Shown here one piece after another: positions 19,132-27,756 of a DNA stretch of 64,000 bases (positions are counted from its first letter, which is position 1; the number at the start of each line of letters is the position of its first letter). Location: contig NZ_JAQNDO010000001.1 in the NCBI RefSeq assembly GCF_028369105.1, positions 7,100,501 through 7,164,500 of the forward strand, written 5' to 3'. A program made the position numbers and the translations under genes. The notes under the pieces were generated by a model. It did no database searches and was not told the origin of the DNA. It was given only the letters and a program-made list of their open reading frames with translations. The stretch comes from Polyangium mundeleinium (GTDB taxonomy: Bacteria; Myxococcota_A; Polyangia; Polyangiales; Polyangiaceae).

Positions 19132-20519
19132 GAATCTCCCTCGATGATGAACGTGGGGACCGTTCCCGCCCCCGCATGAACGTTACACATGTTCGTCGCG
19201 GATAACCTGCCCAGCATACCGCCGAGCTCGCCCCGAAACAGGATCGGATCGAGCTCGATGTGGCGCCGCGAGAAGTAGAGCTCGCCCGCCGCGCCGACCT
19301 CTGGGAACATCGCCGTCGGCAATGAAACGCGGAGCTGCAAAACGGACGGATCGATGAGCGCGAGCTTCAGCGCTCGCTCCCACACGCTGCTCTCCACGTT
19401 CGCGCCGATCACCACGCCGCGCCCGCCGACCTCGTCGTTCGGCTTGATCACGAGGCGCGCGCGGTTGTCACGAGCCCACGGGACGAGGTCGATCTCCTCG
19501 CCGTCCGGGCCTTCGGTCTTCATCTCCTCGACGTGCCTCGTCCACGGGATGAACTGGCGCACGGCGACGCTCTCGTCCTTCGTGTAGAGCGCCGTGACGC
19601 GCGGATCGAAGAGCAAGGCGAAGAGGACCTTCTTGTCGAGGAGCTTCGCGCGGAAGCTGTTCACGACGCACACGACGCGCGCCTTGTACGCCTCGATGAG
19701 CGGCCGCACCTCGTCCTCGCGGCCGAGCAGTTCGCTCGTGAGCACGCGGCGGTAGACGAGATCGATCTCCTCACCCTTCGCCGAGAGCTTGCCGTCGCGA
19801 TACTCGAGCTCGCGTGGATCGACGAACCGCGCCGGGATGCCGTGCAGCCGGAAGCGCTCGCAGATCATGTCGAACTCGGTCCGCGTCGCGACCTCCTGCC
19901 AGTCGACGACGGCGACCTTCGGGACGTGCGTCCCGCCGAACTCGTGCCACGCGTCGAGGATCGATCCGACGAGGGAGTTGCCCGCGTAGACCGGCGTGAT
20001 CGGCGAGACGCGCGCGAACTCGCGCATCGGCTGGAAGGCCTCGAAGAGCTCGGTGAGCCGGTCGGCGTAGCTCGGGCCGAAGGCGCCCTCGGCGTTGAGC
20101 TCGACGAACGAGAGCTCGGAGCCCGCAAGGATCGCGTCGAGGCGCGTGACGACGCCGACGGACTCGAAGGCCGGGTTGTAGGAGAAGAGCCGCCGCTCGC
20201 CGTCGGTCAGGCCCATGAGCTCGAGGAGCGTGGGCTCCGCGAGGATGAGGTCCTTGGCCTTGATGACGGCGCTGCGGAAGTGCCTGAGCGCCCCGAGGAG
20301 CAGGTTGTACTGGGCGCGGAGGACGAAGTTCGGGCGGAGGAACGTGCAGAGGGGACGACCGGCGAAGACGGCGCCTCGCGCCACCATACGCTCGAGCAGG
20401 GCGAGGTGATCCTCGCCCCCTCGATCCACGTAAGCCGTGAGCGCGTCGTGGTAGCGGTCGACGGCTGCGTCGAGCGCGGCGGTGAAGGGGTGCTTCGACG
20501 GCCGCTCGCAGAGGGTCAC
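19128..20519 (-). CDS. circularly permuted ATP-grasp-like ligase
   Basis: 463 residues. The layout fits the circularly permuted ATP-grasp type-2 families: SELSFVELNAEGAFGPSY early, VDWQEVATRTEFDMICERF, YRRVLTSELLG and VVNSFRAKLLDKKVLFALL in the middle, then LVIKPNDEVGGRGVVIG, a likely nucleotide-binding loop with lysine and glycines. These enzymes form amide bonds through acyl-phosphate intermediates. Both ends overlap neighbouring genes by 4 bases. No signal peptide. The exact family name is less sure than the fold. Confidence 0.75.
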   Translation of the reverse strand: MTLCERPSKHPFTAALDAAVDRYHDALTAYVDRGGEDHLALLERMVARGAVFAGRPLCTFLRPNFVLRAQYNLLLGALRHFRSAVIKAKDLILAEPTLLELMGLTDGERRLFSYNPAFESVGVVTRLDAILAGSELSFVELNAEGAFGPSYADRLTELFEAFQPMREFARVSPITPVYAGNSLVGSILDAWHEFGGTHVPKVAVVDWQEVATRTEFDMICERFRLHGIPARFVDPRELEYRDGKLSAKGEEIDLVYRRVLTSELLGREDEVRPLIEAYKARVVCVVNSFRAKLLDKKVLFALLFDPRVTALYTKDESVAVRQFIPWTRHVEEMKTEGPDGEEIDLVPWARDNRARLVIKPNDEVGGRGVVIGANVESSVWERALKLALIDPSVLQLRVSLPTAMFPEVGAAGELYFSRRHIELDPILFRGELGGMLGRLSATNMCNVHAGAGTVPTFIIEGDS

Positions 20520-21496
20520 GTGCTTCTATCCCACCGGATGGGTTCGACTTCGGCCGCCATCTTGCTCCAGGCGTAACGGTCGCGGATCGTGCGGCCTTCC
20601 TTGGCGGCGCGGACGCAGAAGTCGACCATCCAGTCGGTGACCGTGTCGAAGAAGCGCTCGCCGAGATGCTCGATGTGCATGTCGGGCGCGGGGTTCGTGA
20701 AGTCGATCGCGTAAGGGACGCCGTCCTTGATGGCGAACTCGACCGAGTTCATGTCGTAGCCGAGCGCGTGGTTCAGGCGCAGCGCGTCGTTGACGATGCG
20801 GTCGTGCAGGTCCTGCGGCAGCCAGCGCTCCTGGTCGCGGAAGATGTAACGACCGCGGAGCCCGGTCGGGCCGATCTGCTTCGGGTCGTACTGGATCGTG
20901 AGGACACGCTCGCGGCCGATGCAGATACAGCGCGCGTAGTCGTCGAAGTCGATGAACTCCTGCAGCGTCATCACGTTGAGGTTCGAGTCGTTGTAGGCGC
21001 GGAGCAGATCCCCCGGCGTGCGCACGACCGTCACGTCCTTCCAGCCGCCGCCGTCGGCGGGCTTGAGGATCGCGGGGAACTTCACGTAGTCGACGATCGC
21101 CTCCCAGTTCAGCGGGAACTCGAGGTTGCGCAGCGAGCGGTTCTTGTCGATCGCGGGGATGTAGTCCTTCTGCGGGAGCATCACCGTGCGCGGCGTGGCG
21201 ACGCCGAGGCGCGAGGCGAGCGAGTAGCCGAAGAACTTGTCGTCGGCGCTCCACCAGAGGGGGTCGTTGATGACGTACGCGCCGCCGAGCGCCGCGGCCT
21301 TGAGGTAGAAGCGGTAGTGCTTGACCTCCTGGCTGATGCGGTCGACGAGGACGCGGTACGGAGAGACGAAGCGCTCCGGCGTCCCTCCGATCTTCGCGAA
21401 CTCCGCGTGGATGCCCGGGACCCGGTTGCACCGATCGATGAACGCCTGGGGGAAGGACTGCTCCCAGCCAGCGAGAATGCCGATCCGCTCCGTCAT
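20516..21496 (-). CDS. ATP-grasp domain ligase
   Basis: 326 residues with an ATP-grasp layout: preATP-grasp domain (RIGILAGWEQSFPQAFIDRC), a lysine-bearing strand FPAILKPADGGGWKDV, hinge MTLQEFIDFDDYARCICIG, and the metal-binding end VEFAIKDGVPYAIDFTNPAP in which Glu, Asp and Asn are placed as in family members. It resembles RimK/D-Ala-D-Ala-type ligases. It is the first gene of the three-ligase operon and is transcribed away from the tRNA genes. The substrate is unknown. Confidence 0.82.
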   Translation of the reverse strand: MTERIGILAGWEQSFPQAFIDRCNRVPGIHAEFAKIGGTPERFVSPYRVLVDRISQEVKHYRFYLKAAALGGAYVINDPLWWSADDKFFGYSLASRLGVATPRTVMLPQKDYIPAIDKNRSLRNLEFPLNWEAIVDYVKFPAILKPADGGGWKDVTVVRTPGDLLRAYNDSNLNVMTLQEFIDFDDYARCICIGRERVLTIQYDPKQIGPTGLRGRYIFRDQERWLPQDLHDRIVNDALRLNHALGYDMNSVEFAIKDGVPYAIDFTNPAPDMHIEHLGERFFDTVTDWMVDFCVRAAKEGRTIRDRYAWSKMAAEVEPIRWDRST

Positions 21497-21635
21497 GCGA
21501 CTCTCCGTTCCTCCTCGGGCCGCCCGAAGCGGCCAGGGCGCGCCTTCGATCGTGCGCCCGCGGCGTCGACTCTAGCCCGATTGTCCGGGCAGGCGGAAGT
21601 TTGCCGTGGCGGGATCCGCCCCAGAAAAAAATCTC

Positions 21636-21663
21636 TTGACGGAAAAGGGTCCCTGAGTAGACT
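21636..21663 (+). promoter_or_regulatory. sigma-70 type promoter of the tRNA-Val gene
   Basis: TTGACG at 21636-21641 and TAGACT at 21658-21663 are separated by 16 bases, close to consensus. Transcription would begin about 10 bases before the tRNA. An A-rich tract (AAAAAA) precedes the -35 box as a possible UP-like element. Confidence 0.65.
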
Positions 21664-21680
21664 CCGCGGCCTCTCCGTCA

Positions 21681-21752
21681 GGGCGGGTAGCTCAGCGGTA
21701 GAGCATTGGCCTTACAAGCCGATGGTCGCAGGTTCGAACCCTGTCCCGCCCA
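21681..21752 (+). tRNA. tRNA-Val (anticodon TAC)
   Basis: A 72-base cloverleaf. The acceptor stem GGGCGGG pairs with CCCGCCC, D arm GCTC...GAGC, anticodon stem TTGGC/GCCGA with loop CTTACAA giving TAC, and T arm GCAGG-TTCGAAC-CCTGT. The discriminator base is A, and the CCA end is not encoded. Confidence 0.95.
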
Positions 21753-21811
21753 CCCGACTCCCCATCGAAGTTGATGCGAGGTCGGAGGCGGAAAAAAAAG
21801 AAAACAGGGGC

Positions 21812-21840
21812 TTGCAAACGGGAAACAAGGTTGGTAAACA
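21812..21840 (+). promoter_or_regulatory. possible promoter for tRNA-Asp
   Basis: TTGCAA (21812-21817) and TAAACA (21835-21840) with a 17-base spacer would start a transcript about 45 bases before tRNA-Asp. The -10 box is weak, so read-through from the tRNA-Val promoter is equally possible. Confidence 0.3.
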
Positions 21841-21889
21841 CCGGCCCCGTCAGCGAGAACGAAACAGCGACGACGCAGTTCGCCACATT

Positions 21890-21963
<74 letters not shown>

Positions 21964-21984
21964 CCTCCCTGTATGCAGTATGTG

Positions 21985-22022
21985 AAACAGCCGATCCCGA
22001 AAGGGTTCGGCTGTTTTGCTTT
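21985..22022 (+). terminator. intrinsic terminator after the tRNA genes
   Basis: The 10-bp stem AAACAGCCGA/TCGGCTGTTT encloses a 12-base loop and is followed by TGCTTTTG. Placed 21 bases after tRNA-Asp, it closes the tRNA transcript. The facing stop at 22070 may also use it. Confidence 0.8.
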
Positions 22023-22069
22023 TGTCTGCCCGCTCGGCGCTCCCCTGCCCCGCCCGATGCGCCGAGGTC

Positions 22070-22897
22070 TCAGGACTCGGAGACGGCGCCCGCCTTCGAG
22101 ACGTTGAACGAGAACGACTTCGCGCTGCTCTTCAGCGTGACCTTGATGGTGTCCTCGTCGACACGCCCGAAGCTCATCTCGATCGAGCGCTCCTTGGGAT
22201 CGGCGAGCCTGTAGGTCCCCGCCTGCGGCACGGGATCGACCCAGCGGAACTGCACGCCCTCGATCGCGAGATCCCACGTGCCGCCCTGCCCCGTCCACGC
22301 GCGCGCGCCGTCGACCTGAAAGCCCTCGGCGAGCCCGCCTTCGAGCGGCCGCTGCGTGCGATCGCCCGTGCCCTTGCCGGTCTTGCCGTCCGAGAGGCGT
22401 GTCCAGTCGAGCTCGTGCACGACGTGGCGGGTCTTGTCGCTCGCGCTCCACGTGACTTCGGCCGTACCGCTCACCTCAACGCGGCCGTTCGAAAGCTTGG
22501 TCCACGTATGGTTCACGACGACATCGCTCATGTCGTTCTTCGTGACTGTGATCTCGTGCGTGCCGCTGTACGTGTTGCCCTTGTAGGTGCAGCTCCCGGG
22601 GTTCTTGCCGTACTCGACGGTGAGCGTGGCGCCCGCGAGCGTGACGGCGGCGCACGGGAGCTGCGAGGTGACGAAGTCGCGGATCTCCTGCGCCGCGGCC
22701 TCAGCGGCCTGACCGATGGTGAAGTCGGTGGTGATCTCGATGCTGCCCGAGGTGACGTTCTCGGCGTCGCCCGAGACGCTGGCCTCTTGCACGGCTTGCA
22801 GCGCCTCGGCCGTCGTCATCTCCTCCTGCTTGCGGCAGGACGTGGTGGCGAGCGTGGCGGGGATCAACAGGGCGATGGCGAAAACGCGCGTGTGCAT
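22070..22897 (-). CDS. hypothetical lipoprotein
   Basis: 275 residues starting at the ATG at 22897, which has GGAGGG about 6 bases upstream; the longer frame upstream is not coding-like. The signal peptide ends in ATLATTSC (Cys21). The mature part is beta-rich (SGSIEITTDFTIG, GTHEITVTKNDMSDVVVNHTW, GRVEVSGTAEVTW, TRHVVHELDWTRLSDG), suggesting a beta-sheet fold exposed in the periplasm or on a membrane face. No family recognised. It diverges from exonuclease III with about 150 bp between starts. Confidence 0.75.
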   Translation of the reverse strand: MHTRVFAIALLIPATLATTSCRKQEEMTTAEALQAVQEASVSGDAENVTSGSIEITTDFTIGQAAEAAAQEIRDFVTSQLPCAAVTLAGATLTVEYGKNPGSCTYKGNTYSGTHEITVTKNDMSDVVVNHTWTKLSNGRVEVSGTAEVTWSASDKTRHVVHELDWTRLSDGKTGKGTGDRTQRPLEGGLAEGFQVDGARAWTGQGGTWDLAIEGVQFRWVDPVPQAGTYRLADPKERSIEMSFGRVDEDTIKVTLKSSAKSFSFNVSKAGAVSES

Positions 22898-23045
22898 GCG
22901 GGTCCCTCCTCGATGGGATGTCCTGGTGCTTCGGACACGGGAGCCGCTGCACGGGTAAAAACGAGCGAGCGTTCGGCTCCTCCCGGCGAGGGACCGGTTT
23001 TCCTTGACACGACCCGGCCAAACCCTAGAGAGCTGTCTTCGACGC

Positions 23046-23834
23046 ATGAAGATCGTGAGCTGGAACGTAAACGGGCTGCGCTCGGTCCTCGGAAAAGGGT
23101 TCTGCACGTGGCTCGCGGAAGAGCGGGCTGACATCGTGGGCATCCAGGAGGTGCGCGCGCAGGAGGCGCAGCTCGGGCCGTGCCTGGAGTCGATCGGCGG
23201 CGCGTGGCTGCGCGCGTTCTCGTCGGCCGAGCGGCCGGGCTACAGCGGCGTGGGGCTGCTCTCGCGGCTGCCGGCGGATCGGATCACGACATCGATGAAG
23301 GACGCAGCGTTCGACGCCGAGGGGCGCGTGCAGATCGCGCGCTTCGGGAGGCTCACGCTGGCGAACGTGTACTTCCCGAACGGCAGCGGGCCAAACCGCG
23401 ACAACAGCCGCATCCCGTTCAAGCTCGCGTTCTACCGGCGCCTCTTCGACGTGCTCGAGCCGAGGCGGCGCCGTGGTGATCCGATCCTCGTGATGGGCGA
23501 TTTCAACACGGCCCACCGGGAGATCGATCTCGCGCGGCCGAAGGAAAACGTGAAGACGAGCGGTTTTACCTCGGAGGAGCGTGAGGAGCTCGATCGGTGG
23601 ATCCGCGCCGGCTACGTGGACACGTTCCGCGCCTTCGAGCCGGGGCCCGGGCACTACTCGTGGTGGAGCCAGCGGTTCGGCGTGCGCGCGAAAAACGTCG
23701 GGTGGCGCATCGACTACGTGCTCGCGTCGGAAGGCGCGGTGAAGCACCTCAAGCGCGCGTTCCTCTCGCCTCACGTGACGGGCAGTGATCACTGCCCCGT
23801 GGGTGTCGAGGTGGAGGACGCGATCGTGGGCTAG
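23046..23834 (+). CDS. xthA: exodeoxyribonuclease III
   Basis: 262 residues, standard length. XthA is an AP endonuclease and 3'-5' exonuclease in base-excision repair. Endonuclease/exonuclease/phosphatase motifs are complete: MKIVSWNVNGLRSV, the metal ligand IQEVRAQE, VYFPNGSGPNRDNSRIPFK, VMGDFNTAHREIDLA and the catalytic GSDHCPVGVEV. The start at 23046 puts MKIVSWN at the N-terminus as in the family. The stop overlaps that of the convergent downstream gene. Confidence 0.95.
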   Translation: MKIVSWNVNGLRSVLGKGFCTWLAEERADIVGIQEVRAQEAQLGPCLESIGGAWLRAFSSAERPGYSGVGLLSRLPADRITTSMKDAAFDAEGRVQIARFGRLTLANVYFPNGSGPNRDNSRIPFKLAFYRRLFDVLEPRRRRGDPILVMGDFNTAHREIDLARPKENVKTSGFTSEEREELDRWIRAGYVDTFRAFEPGPGHYSWWSQRFGVRAKNVGWRIDYVLASEGAVKHLKRAFLSPHVTGSDHCPVGVEVEDAIVG

Positions 23835-24868
23835 CTGCGCGCGGCGAGCGAGAACCAACACGCCGCCGCGAAGGTGTATGGCGCTGCGCGCGGCGGCGTG
23901 CGCGTGCGGCGCGCGGCGTCCTCGACCCAAGGCGCGATCGAGGCCATTGGAGACGGGAGGCGAGGCAGGAGCGCTGGACCTGCGGAGAGCCAATCTTCGA
24001 GGTCACGTTCGTCCGCGAGCGTCGTGAGCGCGCCGTCCGCGAGGGCGCCGCTCGCATCCACGTGCACGCGCGCGAGCGTGAGCGATCCGTCGAGCGGACT
24101 CGCCACGGAGAGCACAGCCGTGCGCGCGCCGTCCTCGCCCCGCTCCGAGGCGAACGCGAGAGCGCGCACGCCCTCCACGCTCGCGCGTCCCGACGAACGA
24201 AAGACACGCGCGAGGACGTCGGCCCAGCGCGCGCGCGGCGCCTTGCTCGGCGCCTCGTGCCAGAGCGACTCGCACAGCCACACAGCCGCCGCGCCGCCCT
24301 CCTCGACGATGCGATCCACGGCGACGTCGCCGATGCCGAGATCGTCACGACGGATGAGGTCTTCGTACAGAAACGCCGCAGGGACCCGCGCGCGCTTGCG
24401 CAGGCGCTCGATCTGCTCGAAACGCGCGAGGCGGGATTCGAGCGGCTGGCGCGCGACCTTCTCCGAGATCTCGGGCAGGCGCGCGGGCGCCGTGGCGATG
24501 CCCGCGATCACCACGAGGAGCTGCGCGTCGTTCATGGCGAGGAGCTCGGTCTGCGTGACCTGCCGCGCGAGCTCCTGCGCGCGGGTCGGATCAACCGATC
24601 GCACGAGCGCGAGCGCGACGGCGCGCCCCTCGATCGGCGCCCGCGCGTCGAGGAGCACGCGGGTGAGCGCGGGCAGATCCGACGTGGTGAGGCCGAGGAA
24701 GGCAAAGGCGCGCACGTAGATCGGGACCTCGCGCGGGAGCGCGCCGTGCGCGGCGAGGCGCGCGACGAGATCCCTGCGGAGCTCGTCCTTCGTGATCTCC
24801 GCGAGCCGCTCGTAGAGCTCCTCGTCGGAGCGAGGTCGCTGTCGAAACAGGTGCTCCGTATCGTTCAT
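23831..24868 (-). CDS. hypothetical protein, helical/HEAT-like
   Basis: 345 residues from the ATG at 24868, which has GGGGAGGGGAG upstream. The first 200 residues are alpha-helical with spacing reminiscent of HEAT repeats (ALTRVLLDARAPIEGRAVAL, LVRSVDPTRAQELARQVTQ). The C-terminal part is more mixed (TAVLSVASPLDGSLTLARVH). No membrane segment or signal. It is the last gene of the chemosensory run, 53 bp after the kinase-pseudoreceiver gene, and may be co-transcribed. Function unknown. Confidence 0.65.
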   Translation of the reverse strand: MNDTEHLFRQRPRSDEELYERLAEITKDELRRDLVARLAAHGALPREVPIYVRAFAFLGLTTSDLPALTRVLLDARAPIEGRAVALALVRSVDPTRAQELARQVTQTELLAMNDAQLLVVIAGIATAPARLPEISEKVARQPLESRLARFEQIERLRKRARVPAAFLYEDLIRRDDLGIGDVAVDRIVEEGGAAAVWLCESLWHEAPSKAPRARWADVLARVFRSSGRASVEGVRALAFASERGEDGARTAVLSVASPLDGSLTLARVHVDASGALADGALTTLADERDLEDWLSAGPALLPRLPSPMASIAPWVEDAARRTRTPPRAAPYTFAAACWFSLAARS

Positions 24869-24921
24869 GACGCGCTCCCCTCCCCCCAGGAAATGACGAG
24901 CGGCCGAACGATCGGCCCGCG

Positions 24922-26271
24922 TCACGATTCGAGAATCTTCTGCAACGTAGCTTCGAGCTGGCGTGGATCGAAGCGCTTCGGCAGCACCGCTTGCACGCCG
25001 ATCACGCGCGCCTCTGCTTCGAGCTCCGGCGTGATGTCGGCGGCGAGCAAGATGAACGGGACGTCGGCGAGGCGCGGGTTCTCGCGCATCGAATGGCAGA
25101 GCTCGAGCCCCGACATGCCCTGGAGCGTCCGTTGACAGACGATCGCATCGGGCACGGCGCCGCGCATCGCGGCACGCGCCTCGTCGCCCGTGGAGGCCTC
25201 GATGACAGTGTACCGCTGGCCGAGGCTCGCGCGGACGAGCGCGCGGAGCGTGCGCGACTCATCGACGACGATGACACGTGGTTTCGCCGGACGAACCGTG
25301 GCGCGATCCCGCGCCTCGTGGCGGTGGATCGGGAAGAGGCGCGCGATCGTCTCCATGAGCAGCTCGCTCGGCGGCGGCGAGGTATGCAGGCGGAGCTTGC
25401 CGATCGCGTCGACGATCTCGAGTCCACGCGAGGGGCGGTTGTCGGGGTCGCGATCGAGCAGCCGGTGGACGATCTCGTCGAACTCGGGCGGGACGGCGCG
25501 GTTCTGGCTCGACGCGGGTGGCAGGTCCTCGGTCGTGACGCGCTGGATGGTGTGCGCCTCGGTCTCGCCGGTGAACGCGCTCCTGCCCGTGAGCATCTCG
25601 AAGAGGACGACGCCGAACGAGAAGAGATCCGAGCGCGCGTCGAGGCGGCCGCGCAGGATGGTCTCGGGCGCCATGTAGGCGAATTTCCCCTTGAGCGTGC
25701 CTGCGCCGCCCTGCGTGGGCGAGAGTCGCTCGCGTGCGCGCGCGATGCCGAAGTCGGCGAGCTTCACGACGCCCTCGCGCGAGAGGAGGATGTTCGATGG
25801 GCTCACGTCGCGATGGACGATGAGCAAGGGACGGCCGTCCTCGCCGAGCTTGTGGTGCGCGTAGTCGAGGCCGCGCGCGGTCTCGACCGCGATGTGCGCG
25901 ACCTCGGGGATGCTGAGGCGCTCGCCGCGCTTGCGGAGCTCGTAGAGCGTGGCGCCGAGGCTCGGGCCGTCGACGTACTCGAGGACGAGGTAGTACTGGC
26001 CGCCCTCCTCCGCGAACTCGACGACCTGCACGATGTTGCCGTGATGAAGGCGCGACGTGATGCGCGCCTCGTCGCGGAACATCGCGATGAACTCGTCGTT
26101 CGACGCGTACTGCGGGAGCACCCGCTTGACGACGACCTCTTTCATGAAGCCGTCGGTCCCCGTGAGGCGGCCGAGGAGCACCTCGGCCATGCCGCCATAG
26201 GCGAGCCTGCGGTTGATCTGATACTTCCCCAGCCGCTCCGGGAGCTCCGGCTCCTGCATCGGAGGAACCAT
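24922..26271 (-). CDS. Ser/Thr kinase fused to a degenerate receiver domain
   Basis: 449 residues, no membrane segment. The kinase domain (about 15-285) has LAYGGMAEVLL, VVVKRVLP, HRDVSPSNI, DFG and MAPETI. The tail (about 330-449) is a receiver fold: VIVVDESRTLRALV, then PDAIVCQRTLQGMSG, then LLAAD, then VLPKRF. The phosphoacceptor Asp aligns with Gln380 and the conserved Thr/Ser with Ala, while the Lys is kept, so it cannot be phosphorylated in the normal way. It follows CheB by 18 bp in the chemosensory operon, suggesting a regulatory output or adaptor role. Confidence 0.88.
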   Translation of the reverse strand: MVPPMQEPELPERLGKYQINRRLAYGGMAEVLLGRLTGTDGFMKEVVVKRVLPQYASNDEFIAMFRDEARITSRLHHGNIVQVVEFAEEGGQYYLVLEYVDGPSLGATLYELRKRGERLSIPEVAHIAVETARGLDYAHHKLGEDGRPLLIVHRDVSPSNILLSREGVVKLADFGIARARERLSPTQGGAGTLKGKFAYMAPETILRGRLDARSDLFSFGVVLFEMLTGRSAFTGETEAHTIQRVTTEDLPPASSQNRAVPPEFDEIVHRLLDRDPDNRPSRGLEIVDAIGKLRLHTSPPPSELLMETIARLFPIHRHEARDRATVRPAKPRVIVVDESRTLRALVRASLGQRYTVIEASTGDEARAAMRGAVPDAIVCQRTLQGMSGLELCHSMRENPRLADVPFILLAADITPELEAEARVIGVQAVLPKRFDPRQLEATLQKILES

Positions 26272-26289
26272 ATCAGCTCCTTCGCTCCA

Positions 26290-27756
26290 TCAATGACGCG
26301 AGCGCGCCGGGGCACGGACGCGCTCGACGATTTCGGGGCCGAGTTCGTCGAGGGACAAAACGGCATCCGCGTATCCGCGAGAAATCGCGGCACCTGGCAT
26401 ACCGCTTACCACGCAGGAATCCGGCGACTGGACGAGCACACTTCCGCCGGCCGCTTTGATTGCGCGCAGGCCCTCGACGCCGTCGTTGCCCATGCCCGTG
26501 AGCATCACGCCGAGCGCGCCGTCGCCGAAATGCCGCGCAAGGGATTCGAAGAGCGGCGTGCCCGAAGGGCGATGGTTGCCGACGGGCGGGCCCTCGATGA
26601 CGCCGATCGTGAGCGGCGATTGCGCGACGAGGTGCTTGCCTTCGGGCGCGAGCGCGATGACGCCGGCGCGCAAGGGCATGCCGTGCGTGGCGAGGCGAAC
26701 GGGGAGCTGCGTGACCTCGGCGAGCCACTCGGCGAGGGCTTCGTCGAAGCCCGCGAGGACGTGCTGCACGATCAGGACCGGGACGGACGAGGTGGCCGCG
26801 GCCAGGCCCGGCAACATCGCGGCGATGGCCGCGGGGCCGCCCGTGGAGGCGCAGATGCCGACGACCGTGGCGCGGTTCTGCGCGCGATGGCTGCCGCCAC
26901 GGCGTGATCGCACCGAGCGCGGCCCGTCGGCCCAGCGACGAACCACGGGGATCTCGGCGAGCATCTTGATCTTGTCGCGCAAAGCGACGGCCTGCGGCCC
27001 CATCGGATCACCCCAGCTCGGCCGCGCGATCACGTCGAGCGCACCGGCCTCGGTCGCGGCGAAGATCTGCGCGGCGGGGCGGCTGCCCTGCTGATCGGAG
27101 ACGATGACGACGCGGGTCGGCGCGAGGGCCATGATGCGGCGGGTGGCGGCGACGCCATCGAGGCCCGGCATCATCGCGTCGAGCAGGATGATCTGCGGGT
27201 TCTCGCGCACGGCGAGATCCACCGCGCCCTGGCCGTCGCGCGCCATGCCGACGACGTCGATCTCGGGATCGGCCTTGAGGACACGCGCGAGCAGCGTGCG
27301 GCCGACCTCGGTGTCGTCAGCAATGACGACGCGGATCACGGGGCGCACCCTGCGGCTCGAAGGGACGACCGGCGCGGACGGGATCGTGAGCGCGAGGATC
27401 GTGGAGACACGCGCGGCGAGCTGCGATCCGTCGACGGGCTTCGGGAAGAAGGCGTCGATGTAACCCGTGGCCAGAAGATCGCGCTCGCGGAGCTCCTTGT
27501 TCGCGCTGATGAGGATGACCTTCGGCGCGAGCGTGCCTCCCCTCTCCTTCACGCGACGCGCGAGCTCGAGCCCGTTCATGTTGGGCATCGCGTAGTCGGT
27601 GATGACGAGATCGAAGGGCTGGCTCGACGTGCCCATGCGCGTGAGCGCGTCGTCGCCGTTGCTCGCGACCTCGAGATCGAGCGCGAGTCCGGCGAGGTGG
27701 GCGCGCACGATGTCGCGCATCACGACCGAGTCGTCGACGATGAGAACACGTGCCAT
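26290..27756 (-). CDS. cheB: CheB methylesterase with two receiver domains
   Basis: 488 residues: REC1 (1-120, phosphoacceptor Asp54 in VITDYAMPN), REC2 (about 138-265, IILLDAMMPGLDG) and the CheB catalytic domain (about 295-480) with serine in CASTGGP, histidine in IVQHVLAGF and aspartate in GMGNDGVEG. CheB removes methyl or amide groups from MCP glutamates. The canonical CheB has one REC; the extra N-terminal REC could take phosphate from CheA or from another input. The start overlaps the CheA stop by one base. Confidence 0.93.
   Translation of the reverse strand: MARVLIVDDSVVMRDIVRAHLAGLALDLEVASNGDDALTRMGTSSQPFDLVITDYAMPNMNGLELARRVKERGGTLAPKVILISANKELRERDLLATGYIDAFFPKPVDGSQLAARVSTILALTIPSAPVVPSSRRVRPVIRVVIADDTEVGRTLLARVLKADPEIDVVGMARDGQGAVDLAVRENPQIILLDAMMPGLDGVAATRRIMALAPTRVVIVSDQQGSRPAAQIFAATEAGALDVIARPSWGDPMGPQAVALRDKIKMLAEIPVVRRWADGPRSVRSRRGGSHRAQNRATVVGICASTGGPAAIAAMLPGLAAATSSVPVLIVQHVLAGFDEALAEWLAEVTQLPVRLATHGMPLRAGVIALAPEGKHLVAQSPLTIGVIEGPPVGNHRPSGTPLFESLARHFGDGALGVMLTGMGNDGVEGLRAIKAAGGSVLVQSPDSCVVSGMPGAAISRGYADAVLSLDELGPEIVERVRAPARSRH

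Noticed and set aside
18004-21496. The ligase operon as a RiPP or thiotemplate biosynthetic cluster
   Set aside because: No precursor peptide, no radical SAM, no NRPS/PKS or transporter seen; left as an amidoligase operon of unknown product.
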